64,000 bases of DNA, from positions 868,001 to 932,000 of the forward strand of contig CP121450.1 in the NCBI GenBank assembly GCA_029689965.1. Direction: 5' to 3'. This DNA is from Curtobacterium flaccumfaciens. Its GTDB lineage: Bacteria > Actinomycetota > Actinomycetes > Actinomycetales > Microbacteriaceae. The translations under genes were made by a program, and so were the position numbers. A model generated the notes under the pieces. That model was not told the origin of the DNA, ran no database searches, and worked only from the letters and a program-made list of their open reading frames with translations. Below are positions 1 to 10,193 of this stretch, one piece after another; within the stretch, counting starts at the first letter, position 1; every line of letters begins with the position of its first letter.

Positions 1-496
1 GAGCGGATCGCCGAACAGCACCCGGTGGTGATCGTGGGGTCGACCGGGTACGGCGGCGACCTCGACGAGCAGGCGCGTGCGCTCGCGGTGTCGAACGCGA
101 ACGTGCACTGGCTGGACACGTCTCCGACGACGCCCGTCTCTTCGCGCTGTGGCAGCATGCCGGTGCGTACTTCCACGGCCACAGCGTCGGTGGGACGAAC
201 CCGGCGCTCGTGCAGGCGATGCACTGCGGTGCGCCGACGATCGCCCGCGACACGGTCTACAACCGCGAGGTCCTCGCCGGTACCGGCGCCCGTTTCGTGG
301 ACTCGGACCGGACGCCATCGCCGACGCCGTCCTGGACCTGCTCGCCGACCCGATCGAGCAGAGAGCGCTGCGGACCAGGGTGTGCGACCGGGCCCGCGCG
401 GCGTACACGTGGGCCGGCGTCTGCAGCGACTACGAGCAGGCCATCGCCGACCAGCTCCCGGCCGCCGCCAGGAAGGTACCGGCTACCGTATCCTGA
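1..496 (+). CDS. Glycosyltransferase, C-terminal part (cut by window edge, two frameshifts)
   Basis: The reading frame enters from the left edge, so only the C-terminal part is visible. The segment reads like the donor-binding half of a family 4/1 glycosyltransferase: an IVGSTGYGG stretch, then GGTNPALVQAM and a C-terminal helix ending ADQLPAAARK. GGTNPxxxQAM is typical of the sugar-nucleotide site in GT4 enzymes; that is family knowledge, and the acceptor is unknown. Continuity needs two single-base corrections: one G missing near 113 (WLGH expected) and one C missing near 303 (SDPDAIAD expected). The stop is TGA at 494-496, eight bases before rlmC. Confidence 0.7.
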
Positions 497-503
497 CTCG
501 GCC

Positions 504-1654
504 ATGCAGTGCGACTACTTCGACCGCGGGGTGTGCCGCTCGTGCACGCTCATGGGGCAGCCGTACGCCGACCAGGTGCTCGACAAGGAGCTCCGTACGC
601 GCGAGCTCCTGCACGACGCTGTCGAGGCCGTGGGTGGCCCCGGGGCCGTCGAGTGGCTCCCGGCGATCACCAGCCCGGAGTCCGCGTACCGGAACAAGGC
701 GAAGATGGTCGTCGGCGGGACCGTGCAGCGTCCCACGGTGGGGATCCTGGACCACCGGCAGCGCGGCGTCGACCTGCGGCACTGCGGCATCTGCACGCCC
801 GGGATCCAGCACGCGCTCCCGATACTCGCGGGCTTCATCGCGGAGGCCGGTCTCCTGCCGTACGACGTGGCCGCTCGCCGGGGTGAGCTCAAGTTCGTGC
901 TCGTGACCGAGTCGCCCGACGGGGAGCTCATGGTGCGGTTCGTCCTGCGCTCCGAGGGGCAACTGCCCAGGCTCCGACAGCACCTCGACGCGCTGCTCCG
1001 GGCGCTCCCGAACGTCGTCGTCGTCACCGCGAACCTGCTTCCCGAGCACAAGGCCGTCACCGAGGGGGAGCGCGAGGTGGTGCTCACGGAGCAGGAGACC
1101 CTGCCGATGCGGCTCGGTGGCGTCACGATGCACCTCCGCCCGCAAAGCTTCTTCCAGACGAACACCCACGTCGCCACGGAGCTGTACGCGCAGGCGTCGG
1201 CGTGGATCGACGAGGTGTCGCCGGCGTCGATGTGGGACCTGTACTGCGGCGTCGGCGGGTTCGCCCTGCACGCCGCGCGTCCGGGCCGTGCGGTGACGGG
1301 CATCGAGACCAGCCGCGAGGCGATCCGGTCGGCGAAGCAGTCCGCGCGCGAGGCGGGTCTCGAGGGCGTCCGGTTCGCAGCGGACGACGCGACCGAGCAC
1401 GCGCTCCGTGCGCGGACCGAGGCGGTCCCGGGCTCGTCGTGGTGAACCCGCCGCGACGTGGCATCGGCGAGACGCTGTCCGCCTGGCTGGAGGAGTCCGA
1501 GGTCCAGCACGTCGTCTACTCGAGCTGCAACCCGGTGACCCTGGCGAAGGACCTCGCCCGCATGCCGTCGCTGCGGCTGCAGCGCGCGCGGGTGCTCGAC
1601 ATGTTCCCGCAGACGGGGCACCTCGAGGCGGTCACGCTCCTGTCGCGGGGGTGA
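504..1654 (+). CDS. rlmC: 23S rRNA (uracil-5-)-methyltransferase RlmC, frameshifted
   Basis: Iron-sulfur, SAM-dependent methyltransferase of the RlmC/RumB family that makes 5-methyluridine in 23S rRNA. The first residues carry the cluster cysteines (Cys3, Cys11, Cys14, with a fourth at RHCGIC near residue 94). The SAM motif DLYCGVGGF lies near residue 244, then VVVNPPRRG, and the catalytic cysteine sits in SSCNP. The start at 504 is chosen because it places Cys3 as in the family. The frame breaks near 1428, where one G appears lost from a run before LVVVNPP; the remaining ~75 residues continue in another frame to TGA at 1652-1654. Length (~380 aa) is normal once joined. A palindromic repeat follows the stop. 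Confidence 0.88.
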
Positions 1655-1660
1655 CCAGGG

Positions 1661-1706
1661 ACGGACCGGAGGCACGTGGCGGCACTGCCACGTGCCTCCA
1701 GTCCGT
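1661..1706. repeat. Palindromic repeat family A, copy 1 (probable terminator)
   Basis: Two arms of about 18 bases (1663-1680 and 1687-1704) built around GGAGGCACGTGGC pair around a 6-base loop, one mismatch. It starts seven bases after the rlmC stop. The same core recurs at 5059, 20608, 46629 and 59958, so it is a dispersed element. Its position just after stops suggests a GC-rich terminator hairpin; there is no T-tract. Confidence 0.75.
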
Positions 1707-2671
<965 letters not shown>

Positions 2672-2688
2672 CGCCTGCACCGATCCGA

Positions 2689-2733
2689 CGGCAGAACGTC
2701 CCCGCGACCCTTCGGCGCTGGGGCGTTCTGCCG
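2689..2733. terminator. Bidirectional hairpin between convergent genes
   Basis: CGGCAGAACGtCCCC pairs with GGGGCGTTCTGCCG around a loop of about 15 bases. It sits between the Rpf-like gene (+) and the LCP gene (-), whose stop is six bases further on, so it can serve both strands. Confidence 0.7.
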
Positions 2734-2738
2734 TTCTG

Positions 2739-3785
2739 CTACTGCGGGTTGTCCTGCAGCCAGCCCGCGAGGTCGTCCGAGCGGAGCGCCTGGGAGAGCG
2801 ACTGCACGGCCAGCGCGTTCAGGTTCACGATCGACTGCCCTCCGGGCGAGGTGCCCCCACCGGCGGTGGGCATCGTGAACGTGGTCAGGTCGGACGGGCG
2901 CACGTCCCGCAGGGACCAGCCGAGGCCGACGAGCGTCTGGAAGGTCAGACCCTCGTCGACGGACAGGTAACTGCTCGTGGCGCTGACGAAGTCCTGGATG
3001 CGACCCGGGTTCGTGATCGTGCCCTTCGACAGGACGCCGTCGAGGATGCCGCGCATGAACGCCTGCTGGTTCTTCACACGCGTGTAGTCCGCGTCGGCGA
3101 AGGCGGAGCGCTCGCGGACGAACGCCAGGGCCGCATCTCCGTCGAGGCGGTTCGATCCGGCCGTGTAGGAGTGTCCGCGGGCGGTGAAGGCCTCGGACGA
3201 GTCCACGGTGACCCCGCCGAGGGCGTCCGTCATGTCCTTGAACCCCTCGAAGTCGATCTCGGCGACGTGGTCGATGCGGACGTCGAGGAGCTGCTCGACG
3301 GTCTGGACCGTCAGCGGGACGCCGCCCCACGAGTACGCGGCGTTGATCTTCGCCATGCCGTGACCAGGGACGTCCACCCACGAGTCACGCATGATCGACA
3401 TGAGGTGCACGCCCTTCCGGTCGGCCGGGACGTGCGCGAGCATCAGGGTGTCCGAGCGGCCCCCGCCGGCTCGGTCGCCGTCCGGATCGTACCCGGAGCG
3501 CGAGTCCGATCCGATGAGCAGGATGTTCTGGGCGCCCTTCGACGGCGCCGGCCGGGAGCCGGTGGGGAACGGGCTCCCGATGACGTCCTTGCCGGCGTCG
3601 TAGCTGCGGGCGAGCCCACCGACGAACACGCTCGCGACGACGGCGATCACGGCCGCGATGCCGACGAGGGAGCCGAGTGTCGCGATGAGTGCGACGAGGA
3701 ACGGACGCTTCCGCTTCCGCGGCTTCGCGAGGGGTGCGGCTGCTGCGGCTTCGGCGGCCTGACGGGCGGCGCGGCGCTCGGACAT
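2739..3785 (-). CDS. LytR-CpsA-Psr (LCP) family cell-wall ligase
   Basis: Intact, 348 aa. A basic N-terminus (RKRKR) is followed by one membrane helix (about residues 28-56), then the extracellular LCP domain: NILLIGSDSR, GGRSDTLMLAHV, the conserved arginine in IMRDSWVDVPG, and KINAAYSWGG. LCP proteins move lipid-linked glycopolymers (teichoic-acid-like or capsular) onto peptidoglycan. There is no C-terminal LytR_C extension, unlike the second LCP protein at 5203. It is transcribed away from the MarR gene; the gap holds an AT-rich likely promoter. The start at 3785 has CAGGAG upstream. Confidence 0.9.
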   Translation of the reverse strand: MSERRAARQAAEAAAAAPLAKPRKRKRPFLVALIATLGSLVGIAAVIAVVASVFVGGLARSYDAGKDVIGSPFPTGSRPAPSKGAQNILLIGSDSRSGYDPDGDRAGGGRSDTLMLAHVPADRKGVHLMSIMRDSWVDVPGHGMAKINAAYSWGGVPLTVQTVEQLLDVRIDHVAEIDFEGFKDMTDALGGVTVDSSEAFTARGHSYTAGSNRLDGDAALAFVRERSAFADADYTRVKNQQAFMRGILDGVLSKGTITNPGRIQDFVSATSSYLSVDEGLTFQTLVGLGWSLRDVRPSDLTTFTMPTAGGGTSPGGQSIVNLNALAVQSLSQALRSDDLAGWLQDNPQ

Positions 3786-3814
3786 CGGGGCTCCTGAGGG
3801 TCGGGTCGGACACC

Positions 3815-3836
3815 TCAGTCTACTACATGAGATATA

Positions 3837-3840
<4 letters not shown>
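3815..3840 (-). promoter_or_regulatory. AT-rich putative promoter of the LCP gene
   Basis: This is the most AT-rich stretch in the neighbourhood. On the minus strand it reads TTGATATATCTCATG then TAGTAGACT, with TAGACT (3817-3822) a plausible -10 about 30 bases upstream of the LCP start. The TTGATA to TAGACT spacing is only 12, so the -35 assignment is doubtful. It overlaps the last bases of the MarR gene. Confidence 0.4.
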
Positions 3841-4295
<455 letters not shown>

Positions 4296-4375
4296 GGTCG
4301 GAGTCTACGGATCCGTCCGTGCCGCTGCGCTCGTTCGCGTTCCTGGTGGCCGTCGCGCCTGACGCGTCCGTCCCA

Positions 4376-4385
4376 TCACATGTGA
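4376..4385. promoter_or_regulatory. TCACATGTGA palindrome, possible operator
   Basis: A perfect 10-base palindrome 13 bases upstream of the GntR start, in the divergent MarR/GntR intergenic region. The position suits an autoregulatory site; the binding protein is inferred only from location. Confidence 0.35.
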
Positions 4386-4397
4386 CACGCTGAGCGC

Positions 4398-5048
4398 ATG
4401 CCAGTTCCTTCGACGCAGCCCGCCGCCGAGCGGAAGCTCCTCCGTGACACCGTGCAGGACAAGATCCGGGACGCGATCATGGACGGCACGCTCGAGCCGG
4501 GCGAGCGGCTCAACGACGACGACCTGATCGCCTGGCTCGGCGTCTCCCGCACCCCCATCCGCGAAGCCCTCGCCGAGCTCGCTCGCGCCGGGCTCATCGA
4601 GATGGCACCGAACCGGTACACCCGGGTCGCCGCCCCCACCAAGGACGAGCTGCTCGACGCCTACCGCACGCTCGGCGTGATCTACGGCGGCGTCGCGCGG
4701 CTCGCCACGCCGCGCTTCACCGACGCGCAGCGCAAGAAGGTCGTGAAGACCCTCGACGAGGTCACCGCGCAGGTCGAGAAGCAGCAGCAGGGCGAGGTCG
4801 CACAGCACGGGGCCGACATCTACGCGCTCTGGGCGGACCACTGTGGCAACCCGTCGCTCGAGCAGCTTCTGCAGGTCGACGACCGACGGCCTCGCGTTCA
4901 AGCTGCGGGTGCCGGAGCTCGCCGAGCTCATCCCCGCCGACGTGGTGCTGCCCGAGCTCGAGAAGCTGCAGGCCGCCGTGCGGGCCAAGGACCGATCGCG
5001 GCCGAGCTCGCGATGGAGGCGATCCACCTGCTCCCCTCGCGCGGGTAG
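4398..5048 (+). CDS. GntR family transcriptional regulator (FadR/FCD-like), frameshifted
   Basis: N-terminal GntR winged helix (about residues 10-75): KIRDAIMDGTLEPGERLNDDDLIAWLGVSRTPIREALAELARAGLIE, with the diagnostic VSRTPIREAL helix. The all-helical C-terminal half resembles an FCD ligand-binding domain. Two indels break it: an extra T near 4868 (EQLCRSTTDGLAFKL expected) and a missing C near 4993 (AKDPIAAELAM expected). Joined, it is about 216 aa, normal for the subfamily. A perfect 50-base palindrome follows the stop. The regulated pathway is unknown. Confidence 0.82.
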   Translation: MPVPSTQPAAERKLLRDTVQDKIRDAIMDGTLEPGERLNDDDLIAWLGVSRTPIREALAELARAGLIEMAPNRYTRVAAPTKDELLDAYRTLGVIYGGVARLATPRFTDAQRKKVVKTLDEVTAQVEKQQQGEVAQHGADIYALWADHCGNPSLEQLLQVDDRRPRVQAAGAGARRAHPRRRGAARAREAAGRRAGQGPIAAELAMEAIHLLPSRG

Positions 5049-5058
5049 CGCGACGAGC

Positions 5059-5108
5059 TGACGGCCTGGAGGCGCGTGGCGGGCCCGCCACGCGCCTCCA
5101 GGCCGTCA
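5059..5108. repeat. Palindromic repeat family A, copy 2 (perfect 50-base palindrome)
   Basis: Arms starting TGACGGCCTGGAGGCGCG pair perfectly with the downstream half, centred on GGGCCC. It lies 10 bases after the GntR stop. It is the most symmetrical copy of the family and a likely terminator for the regulator gene. Confidence 0.8.
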
Positions 5109-5202
5109 CTGCGTCACCAGCCGTCGACGGTTGTGGTGGGATCGGGGCGACCTTCCAGGGGAGTTCCATGTCCATCGGACGCATGGCCGTTATGGTTTCC
5201 GG

Positions 5203-6690
5203 GTGACCATCGAGCCCGAGCAGACGACCGGCCGCCTCCGCCGCGGCTTCACGCCGCCGCGCCACGGCCGCCAGAAGCGACGTGCGGGGGTCGTCTTCCC
5301 CGCGGTCGCGGGCGTGCTCACGATGGCACTGCTGCTGACCGGCGGGTACGCCGCGTACGCGTACGGCCGACTCTCGAACGGTGTCACGAGGATCGACGCG
5401 ATCACCGGCCACAGCTCGGACAAGGACGACGTCGACGGCAAGGCGCAGAACATCCTGCTCGTCGGCGACGACCACCGGCCGGACAACGCCACGCCGGAGG
5501 AGATGGCCGAGCTCAGCACAACCTCGGACGGCGGCGCCACCAACACCGACACGATGATCGTCCTGCACATCAACGCCGACGGCACCCAGGCGACGATGAT
5601 CTCGTTCCCCGCGACTCCTACGTCGACATCCCCGGCGTCGGCAAGGGCAAGCTCAACAGCGCCTTCTACTTCGGCACCCTCAACGGCGGGGGCGACAAGG
5701 GCGGTGCGAAGCTGCTCATCCAGACGATCCAGAACCTCAGCGGCCTGTCGATCGACCACTACGTGCGCGTCTCACTGCTCGGGTTCTACCAGGTGGTCAA
5801 GGAGCTCGGTCCGGTCGACGTCTGCCTCAACAACGCGGTGAACGACCGGTACTCCGGTGTCGACCTGCCGAAGGGGAAGTCGACGCTCGACGCGAAGCAG
5901 GCGCTGTCCTTCGTGCGGCAGCGGCACGGCCTGCCGAACGGGGACCTCGACCGCAACGTCCGGCAGCAGTACTTCCTCTCGCAGGAGGCCCGCAAGGTCC
6001 TGTCTGCGGGCACCCTGCTCAACCCGGTGAAGATGGGCAACATCCTCGGTGCGGTCGGCAGCTCGATCCAGACCGACACCGACCTGCTCTCGCTCGCATC
6101 GCAGATGCGGAACCTGCGCCCGGGCAACATCCAGTCCGCCACGATCCCGACGCTCGGTACGCCCACCATCACGGTCAACGGGTCCGCACTGTCGATCGTG
6201 CAGGTCGACACCGTCGGCCTGCCCGCGTTCGTGCAGGGGCTCGTCGGTGAACCCGAGCAGTACACGAAGGCGACGGCGGCGCAGCCCGCGGCCACGACCG
6301 TCACGGTGCTCAACGGCAGCGGTGTCGTCGGCGCCGCGGCCGCCGCGGGGCGAACCTCACGGCGCGCGGCTTCCAGGTCGGTGCGCCGGGTCCTCGGAGA
6401 CGACGAAGACCACGCAGATCCAGTACCCCGCCGGCCAGGAAGCGCAGGCCAAGGCCGTCGCCGCCGTCGTACCCGGTGCGGTCGCGGTCCGGACCGCGAC
6501 CGTCACGGGCGTCACGCTCCTGCTGGGCTCCGACGGCAAGACCGTGAGTGCGCCCGCGGCGTCCGGGGGCGCGTCGACCCCGGCGGAGGGCTCCTCGGAC
6601 GCGACGCCGTCGAAGTCCGCCTCGTCCGAGCCGAAGCCGTCGTCGACCGACGTCAAGAGCTACGGCAAGGAAGGTGTCTGCATCAACTGA
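5203..6690 (+). CDS. LCP family protein with LytR_C domain, three frameshifts
   Basis: A cytoplasmic basic N-terminus and one membrane helix (VVFPAVAGVLTMALLLTGGY) precede an LCP catalytic domain (NILLVGDDHR, TNTDTMIVLHI, SFPRDSYVDIPG, KLNSAFYFG) and a C-terminal LytR_C domain (TVTVLNGSGVVGAAAA, NLTARGFQVG). The protein ends in a Ser/Pro-rich tail and a lone cysteine (EGVCIN). The GTG start at 5203 is chosen because TATGGT lies exactly six bases upstream, a leaderless layout. Continuity needs a C restored near 5613 and Gs near 6349 and 6397. Predicted role: attachment of glycopolymers to the wall, parallel to the shorter LCP protein at 2739. Confidence 0.87.
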
Positions 6691-6742
6691 CGGCCCGTGC
6701 CGTCGCGTGCCGACGGAGCGCGGCGATCGGTAGGCTCGAGGG

Positions 6743-7524
6743 GTGAGCAACGCAGCGCGTCCGATCACCCTGATGACCTACAACATCAAGAACCCGGACC
6801 CCGCGCACGACTGGCCGGCCCGGCTCCCGGTGCTGCTCGACGTGATCCGCCGGCACGACCCCGACCTGCTCTGCGTCCAGGAGGCGTTCGCCCACCAGAT
6901 GGACGACCTCAGGAGCGGCCTGCCCGACCACGCCGACCTCGGCCAGGGCCGCGAGGGAGGCACGGCCGGGGAGCACGCCGCCGTCTTCTTCCGCCGCAGC
7001 CGCTTCCGCCCCGTCGACGAGGGGACCTTCTGGCTCTCGGACACCCCCGACGAGCCCGTGTCGAACACGTGGGGCAGCGTGTTCCCGCGCGCCGCGAACC
7101 ACGCGCGGTTCCTCGACGTGGAAGGCGAGCCCTTCACGCTGCTGACCACGCACCTCGACCACGAGGTGGGTCCGCACGGCGACGAGGTCCGCGCGAAGAG
7201 CGCGGCACTCATCGTCGAACGGCTGAGCCCCGTCGACGGTCCGGTGATCATCGCGGGCGACTGCAACGAGCCGGCCGGGGCCGGAGCGGCGTCGACGGTG
7301 CTCGCGGAGGCAGGGTTCGACGACGCGTGGCTGGTCGGCGGAGACCCGGCCGACCGGACGGCGACGTTCAACGACTGGGAGCCGCCGGTGGACTCGGGGG
7401 AGCGTATCGACTGGGTGTTCACCCGGGGATCGCGGGAGTCGACCAGGTCGTGATCGATCACGACGGGCCGGAGACCTGGTTCGCGAGCGACCACTTCCCG
7501 GTGGTGGCGACGCTGCGGGTCTGA
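6743..7524 (+). CDS. Endonuclease/exonuclease/phosphatase family hydrolase, frameshifted
   Basis: EEP-fold metal-dependent hydrolase. Landmarks are MTYNIKN at the start, the metal-binding Glu in LLCVQEAF, LLTTHLDHE, IIAGDCNEP, RIDWVF and the final SDHFPVVATL. The family includes exonuclease III, sphingomyelinases and inositol phosphatases, so the substrate cannot be assigned. GTG at 6743 is preceded by TAGGCT with a six-base gap, indicating a leaderless transcript. One G is missing near 7427 (FTRGIAGVDQ expected); the last ~30 residues including the conserved SDH lie in the next frame. About 260 aa when joined. A hairpin follows immediately. Confidence 0.85.
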
Positions 7525-7525
7525 A

Positions 7526-7555
7526 CCGGCGGAGCCGGGCGGGCGCTCCGCCGGA
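7526..7555. terminator. Hairpin between convergent genes
   Basis: CCGGCGGAGC pairs with GCTCCGCCGG around a loop of about 10 bases. It starts directly after the hydrolase stop and ends just before the stop of the opposite-strand gene, so it probably terminates both. Confidence 0.7.
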
Positions 7556-7558
7556 CGG

Positions 7559-8280
7559 TCAGCAGCTGCGCTGGGCGTGCACCGGCATCGGCGAGCCGAG
7601 CACCGTCACCGTCGTCTCGTCGGTCAGGGCCGAGACGCCGTTCGTGCCGGCATCGGACGCCTCGGACTCGTCGGAGTCGTCCGATGCCCACCCCGGAGCG
7701 AGCAGGAGCTGCCAGGCCTTGGCATCGTCGGACCCGAACGAGACGCGTTCGGACTTCGGGGCATCGACGATCGCGGCGTGGATGTCATCGCCGACCTGCA
7801 CGCCGTCGGGGCCGGTCAGCTCGACGTCGTCGCCGAAGCGGGACTCCACGGCGTCGCGCAGGACGCGGACCTCCACCGCGTTGCCGGCCTGTGCCGGGTC
7901 GTCAGGGCTGCCACGCGGATCGCGCCGCCCCACGTGTAGGTGGTGCCGGAGGGGAAGCACGCGCCGCCGTCACCCTCGGCCGTCTGCGTGCGGGACGGTG
8001 TGCCGAGCAGTCGGTTGAGCAGGCTCACCGTGGTCCGGGAATCCCGCATCGAGGCTTCGACCACGGTCTTCTCGCCGCGACGGAAGACGAGCGACTCGGC
8101 GTCGAGCTCGATCGAGTCGACCCGCTTGAGCTTCGCGGTGGAGACGCGGGCGGCGTCGGGGGCGACCTCGACCGCGGCGGCCGGTGCGACACCGGTGCCG
8201 GGGGCGCCGTCGGCGACGACGGAGCTGGCCGAGACGGCGAGCACTGCGGCGCTCAGCGCGAGCACGGTCCGGAAGGTCAC
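7559..8280 (-). CDS. Secreted or membrane-anchored protein of unknown function, frameshifted
   Basis: I do not recognise a family. The N-terminus has one hydrophobic segment (VLALSAAVLAVSASSVVA), suggesting export or anchoring. The rest is hydrophilic, with two cysteines (GGACFPSG and the final QRSC) that could form a disulfide outside the cell. GTG at 8280 is preferred over upstream ATGs because TACCGT lies six bases before it; the upstream ATGs would run into the divergent GntR promoter. One C appears missing near 7904. About 240 aa when joined. Hydrophobic prediction and extracytoplasmic location are inference. Confidence 0.6.
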
Positions 8281-8393
8281 CAGTCGACGGTACGACGTCG
8301 AAGCTGCCTGGACGACGGGTGTTACCGAATCGGAGCCTGGCAGTGACCGGACCGTGACCTTCTCAGCCATGGGCGCTGGACTGGACAGGTCTT

Positions 8394-8403
8394 GTACATG
8401 TAC
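8394..8403. promoter_or_regulatory. GTACATGTAC palindrome, likely GntR operator
   Basis: A perfect 10-base palindrome 11 bases upstream of the GntR start, overlapping its TACCAT -10 (8401-8406). HutC/GntR regulators commonly bind short palindromes over their own promoter. It probably controls the whole 8414-12609 operon. Confidence 0.5.
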
Positions 8404-8413
8404 CATCGCGGTC

Positions 8414-9121
8414 ATGCCCGTCTCCTCGAAGCGGCGCCTCGTCGCCGACGCCCTGCGCGACGCGATCGCCACGGGCCGGTACGTCCCCGGCGAGCGCCTC
8501 CCGGGCGAACACGACCTCGCCGAGCGCTACGCGGTCAGCCGCGGCACCGTCCGAGCGGCCCTCGCCGACCTCGCCGACGACGAGTACATCGCGACCCACG
8601 GCGGCATCGGATCGGTGGTCACCTTCGACGGTGCGGCACTCGACCCGCGGGCCGGTTGGGCTCGCTCGATCGCTGGGAGCGGCACCGAGGTGCGCGCGTC
8701 GACCCTGCGGATCGAACGGATCGTGGACGCCGAGCTCGCGAGTGCCGTGGACGCCGATCCCGCGCTCGTCGCCGTGGACCGGGTGCGTTCCGTCGTCGAC
8801 GGCCCGCACGTCTCCTACGAGCGGAGCGTGGTGCCACGCATCGGCCGTCTCGACCGCGCCGTCGAGGACGGTCTCGTCGACGGGTCGCTGAGCGCCACGA
8901 TCGAGGCCGCGGGGCTCGTCCCGGCCCGGGCGGAGCAGTGGATCGACGTGCGACCGCTGGACGACGCCGAGGCGGCCGTGCTCGACCGGGCGCCGGGGAC
9001 GCCGTTCCTGCACAGCCGACGGGTCTCCCGCACGGCCGACGGCGCCTTCGTCGAGGCCGTCGACAGCCTGCTCGACCCCGAGCGCTTCCGCATCCACATG
9101 CGTTTCGGACAGGGACGGTGA
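8414..9121 (+). CDS. GntR family regulator with UTRA domain
   Basis: Intact, 235 aa. Winged-helix domain (residues ~8-75: ALRDAIATGRYVPGERLPGEHDLAERYAVSRGTVRAALADLA) followed by a UTRA ligand-sensing domain (VRASTLRIERIV, DRVRSVVDGPHVSYERSVVP, AEQWIDVRPLDDAEA, PFLHSRRVS, VEAVDSLLDPERFR). ATG 8414 is seven bases after TACCAT, so the transcript is probably leaderless. The next gene starts two bases after the stop. The gene order regulator, ADP-ribosylglycohydrolase, permease, PfkB kinase matches the functions of E. coli YegW, YegU, YegT and YegV; the ligand is therefore probably a nucleoside-like compound (inference). Confidence 0.9.
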   Translation: MPVSSKRRLVADALRDAIATGRYVPGERLPGEHDLAERYAVSRGTVRAALADLADDEYIATHGGIGSVVTFDGAALDPRAGWARSIAGSGTEVRASTLRIERIVDAELASAVDADPALVAVDRVRSVVDGPHVSYERSVVPRIGRLDRAVEDGLVDGSLSATIEAAGLVPARAEQWIDVRPLDDAEAAVLDRAPGTPFLHSRRVSRTADGAFVEAVDSLLDPERFRIHMRFGQGR

Positions 9122-9123
9122 CG

Positions 9124-10091
9124 ATGAACGACCACGCCCTCGCCGCGTTCCAGGGCCTCGCCATCGGCGACGCCCTCGGGATGCCGACCCAGTCGATGTC
9201 GCTGCAGCAGATCCGCGAGGACCACGGCCACATCACGGGTTTCGTCGATGCCGGACCCGGCAGCGCATCGCACACGGCATGCCCGCCGCGAGCATCACCG
9301 ACGACACCGAACAGGCCGTGCTCGTCGCCCGGCTGCTCGTCGAGGGGAACGGCCGGCTCGACCCGACGCGGTTCGCCGAGGCGCTCATCGAATGGGAGCG
9401 CGGGATGGCGGCCAAGGGGTCGCTCGACCTGCTCGGTCCCAGCACGAAGACGGCCGTGCAGCGCATCCTCGACGGCGTCCCCGCGTCCGAGGCCGGCTCG
9501 TCGGGCACCACCAACGGCGCCGCGATGCGCATCACGCCGATCGGCATCACCACGACCGCCGACGACCTCGACGTCCTCGTCGACGCCGTGCAGGACGCGT
9601 CGCGCGTGACCCACGACACCGGCCTCGGCATTGCCGGGGCGTCGGCCATCGCCGCCGCGGTCAGTGCCGGGATCGACGGTGCCTCCCGCGCCGAGGCGCT
9701 CGACGCAGCCGTGGCCGCGGCCCGGATCGGCGAACGGCGCGGGCACTGGATCGCCGGCGCCTCGATCGCCGACAAGGCGGCCTGGGCCCGCGGGTGGCTG
9801 CCGACGGTGGCAACCGGGGACCGCATCGCGGCGATCGACGGCGTGATCGGGACGAGCGTCGCCAGCCAGGAGTCCGTCGTGGCAGCGCTCGCCCTCGTCT
9901 CGCTCGACCTCGACCCGTGGGGCACGCTCTGCACGGCCGCGAGCATCGGCGGTGACACCGACACGATCGCGGCCATGGCGGGTGCCGTGCTCGGCGCCGT
10001 GCACGGGGCATCCGCGTGGTCGCCCGACGCCGTCGCACAGGTCGAGTCCGTCAACGACCTCCGCTTCGCGGACGTCGTCGCCCCCCGTTGA
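9124..10091 (+). CDS. ADP-ribosylglycohydrolase family protein, frameshifted
   Basis: All-helical hydrolase family with two bound metals. The N-terminal GLAIGDALGMP, the SITDDTEQA motif and the C-terminal SIGGDTDTIAAMAGAVLGA carry the acidic metal ligands. Characterised members remove ADP-ribose from proteins or nucleic acids, but the subgroup encoded beside sugar kinases (E. coli YegU) is thought to act on small nucleoside-like molecules; that is inference here. One C is missing near 9257 in a run before RQRIAHGMP, so residues 1-45 and the rest lie in different frames. About 322 aa when joined. Translationally adjacent to the GntR gene. Confidence 0.88.
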
Positions 10092-10193
10092 CCCTCCGCG
10101 GACGCCGAGCGTCGACCCGCTAGACCCGGTCGGTGGCATCCCCCACGAGCCGCCGCCCGCCCCCGAAACCCTTCCGACGACGTAAGAGGAACC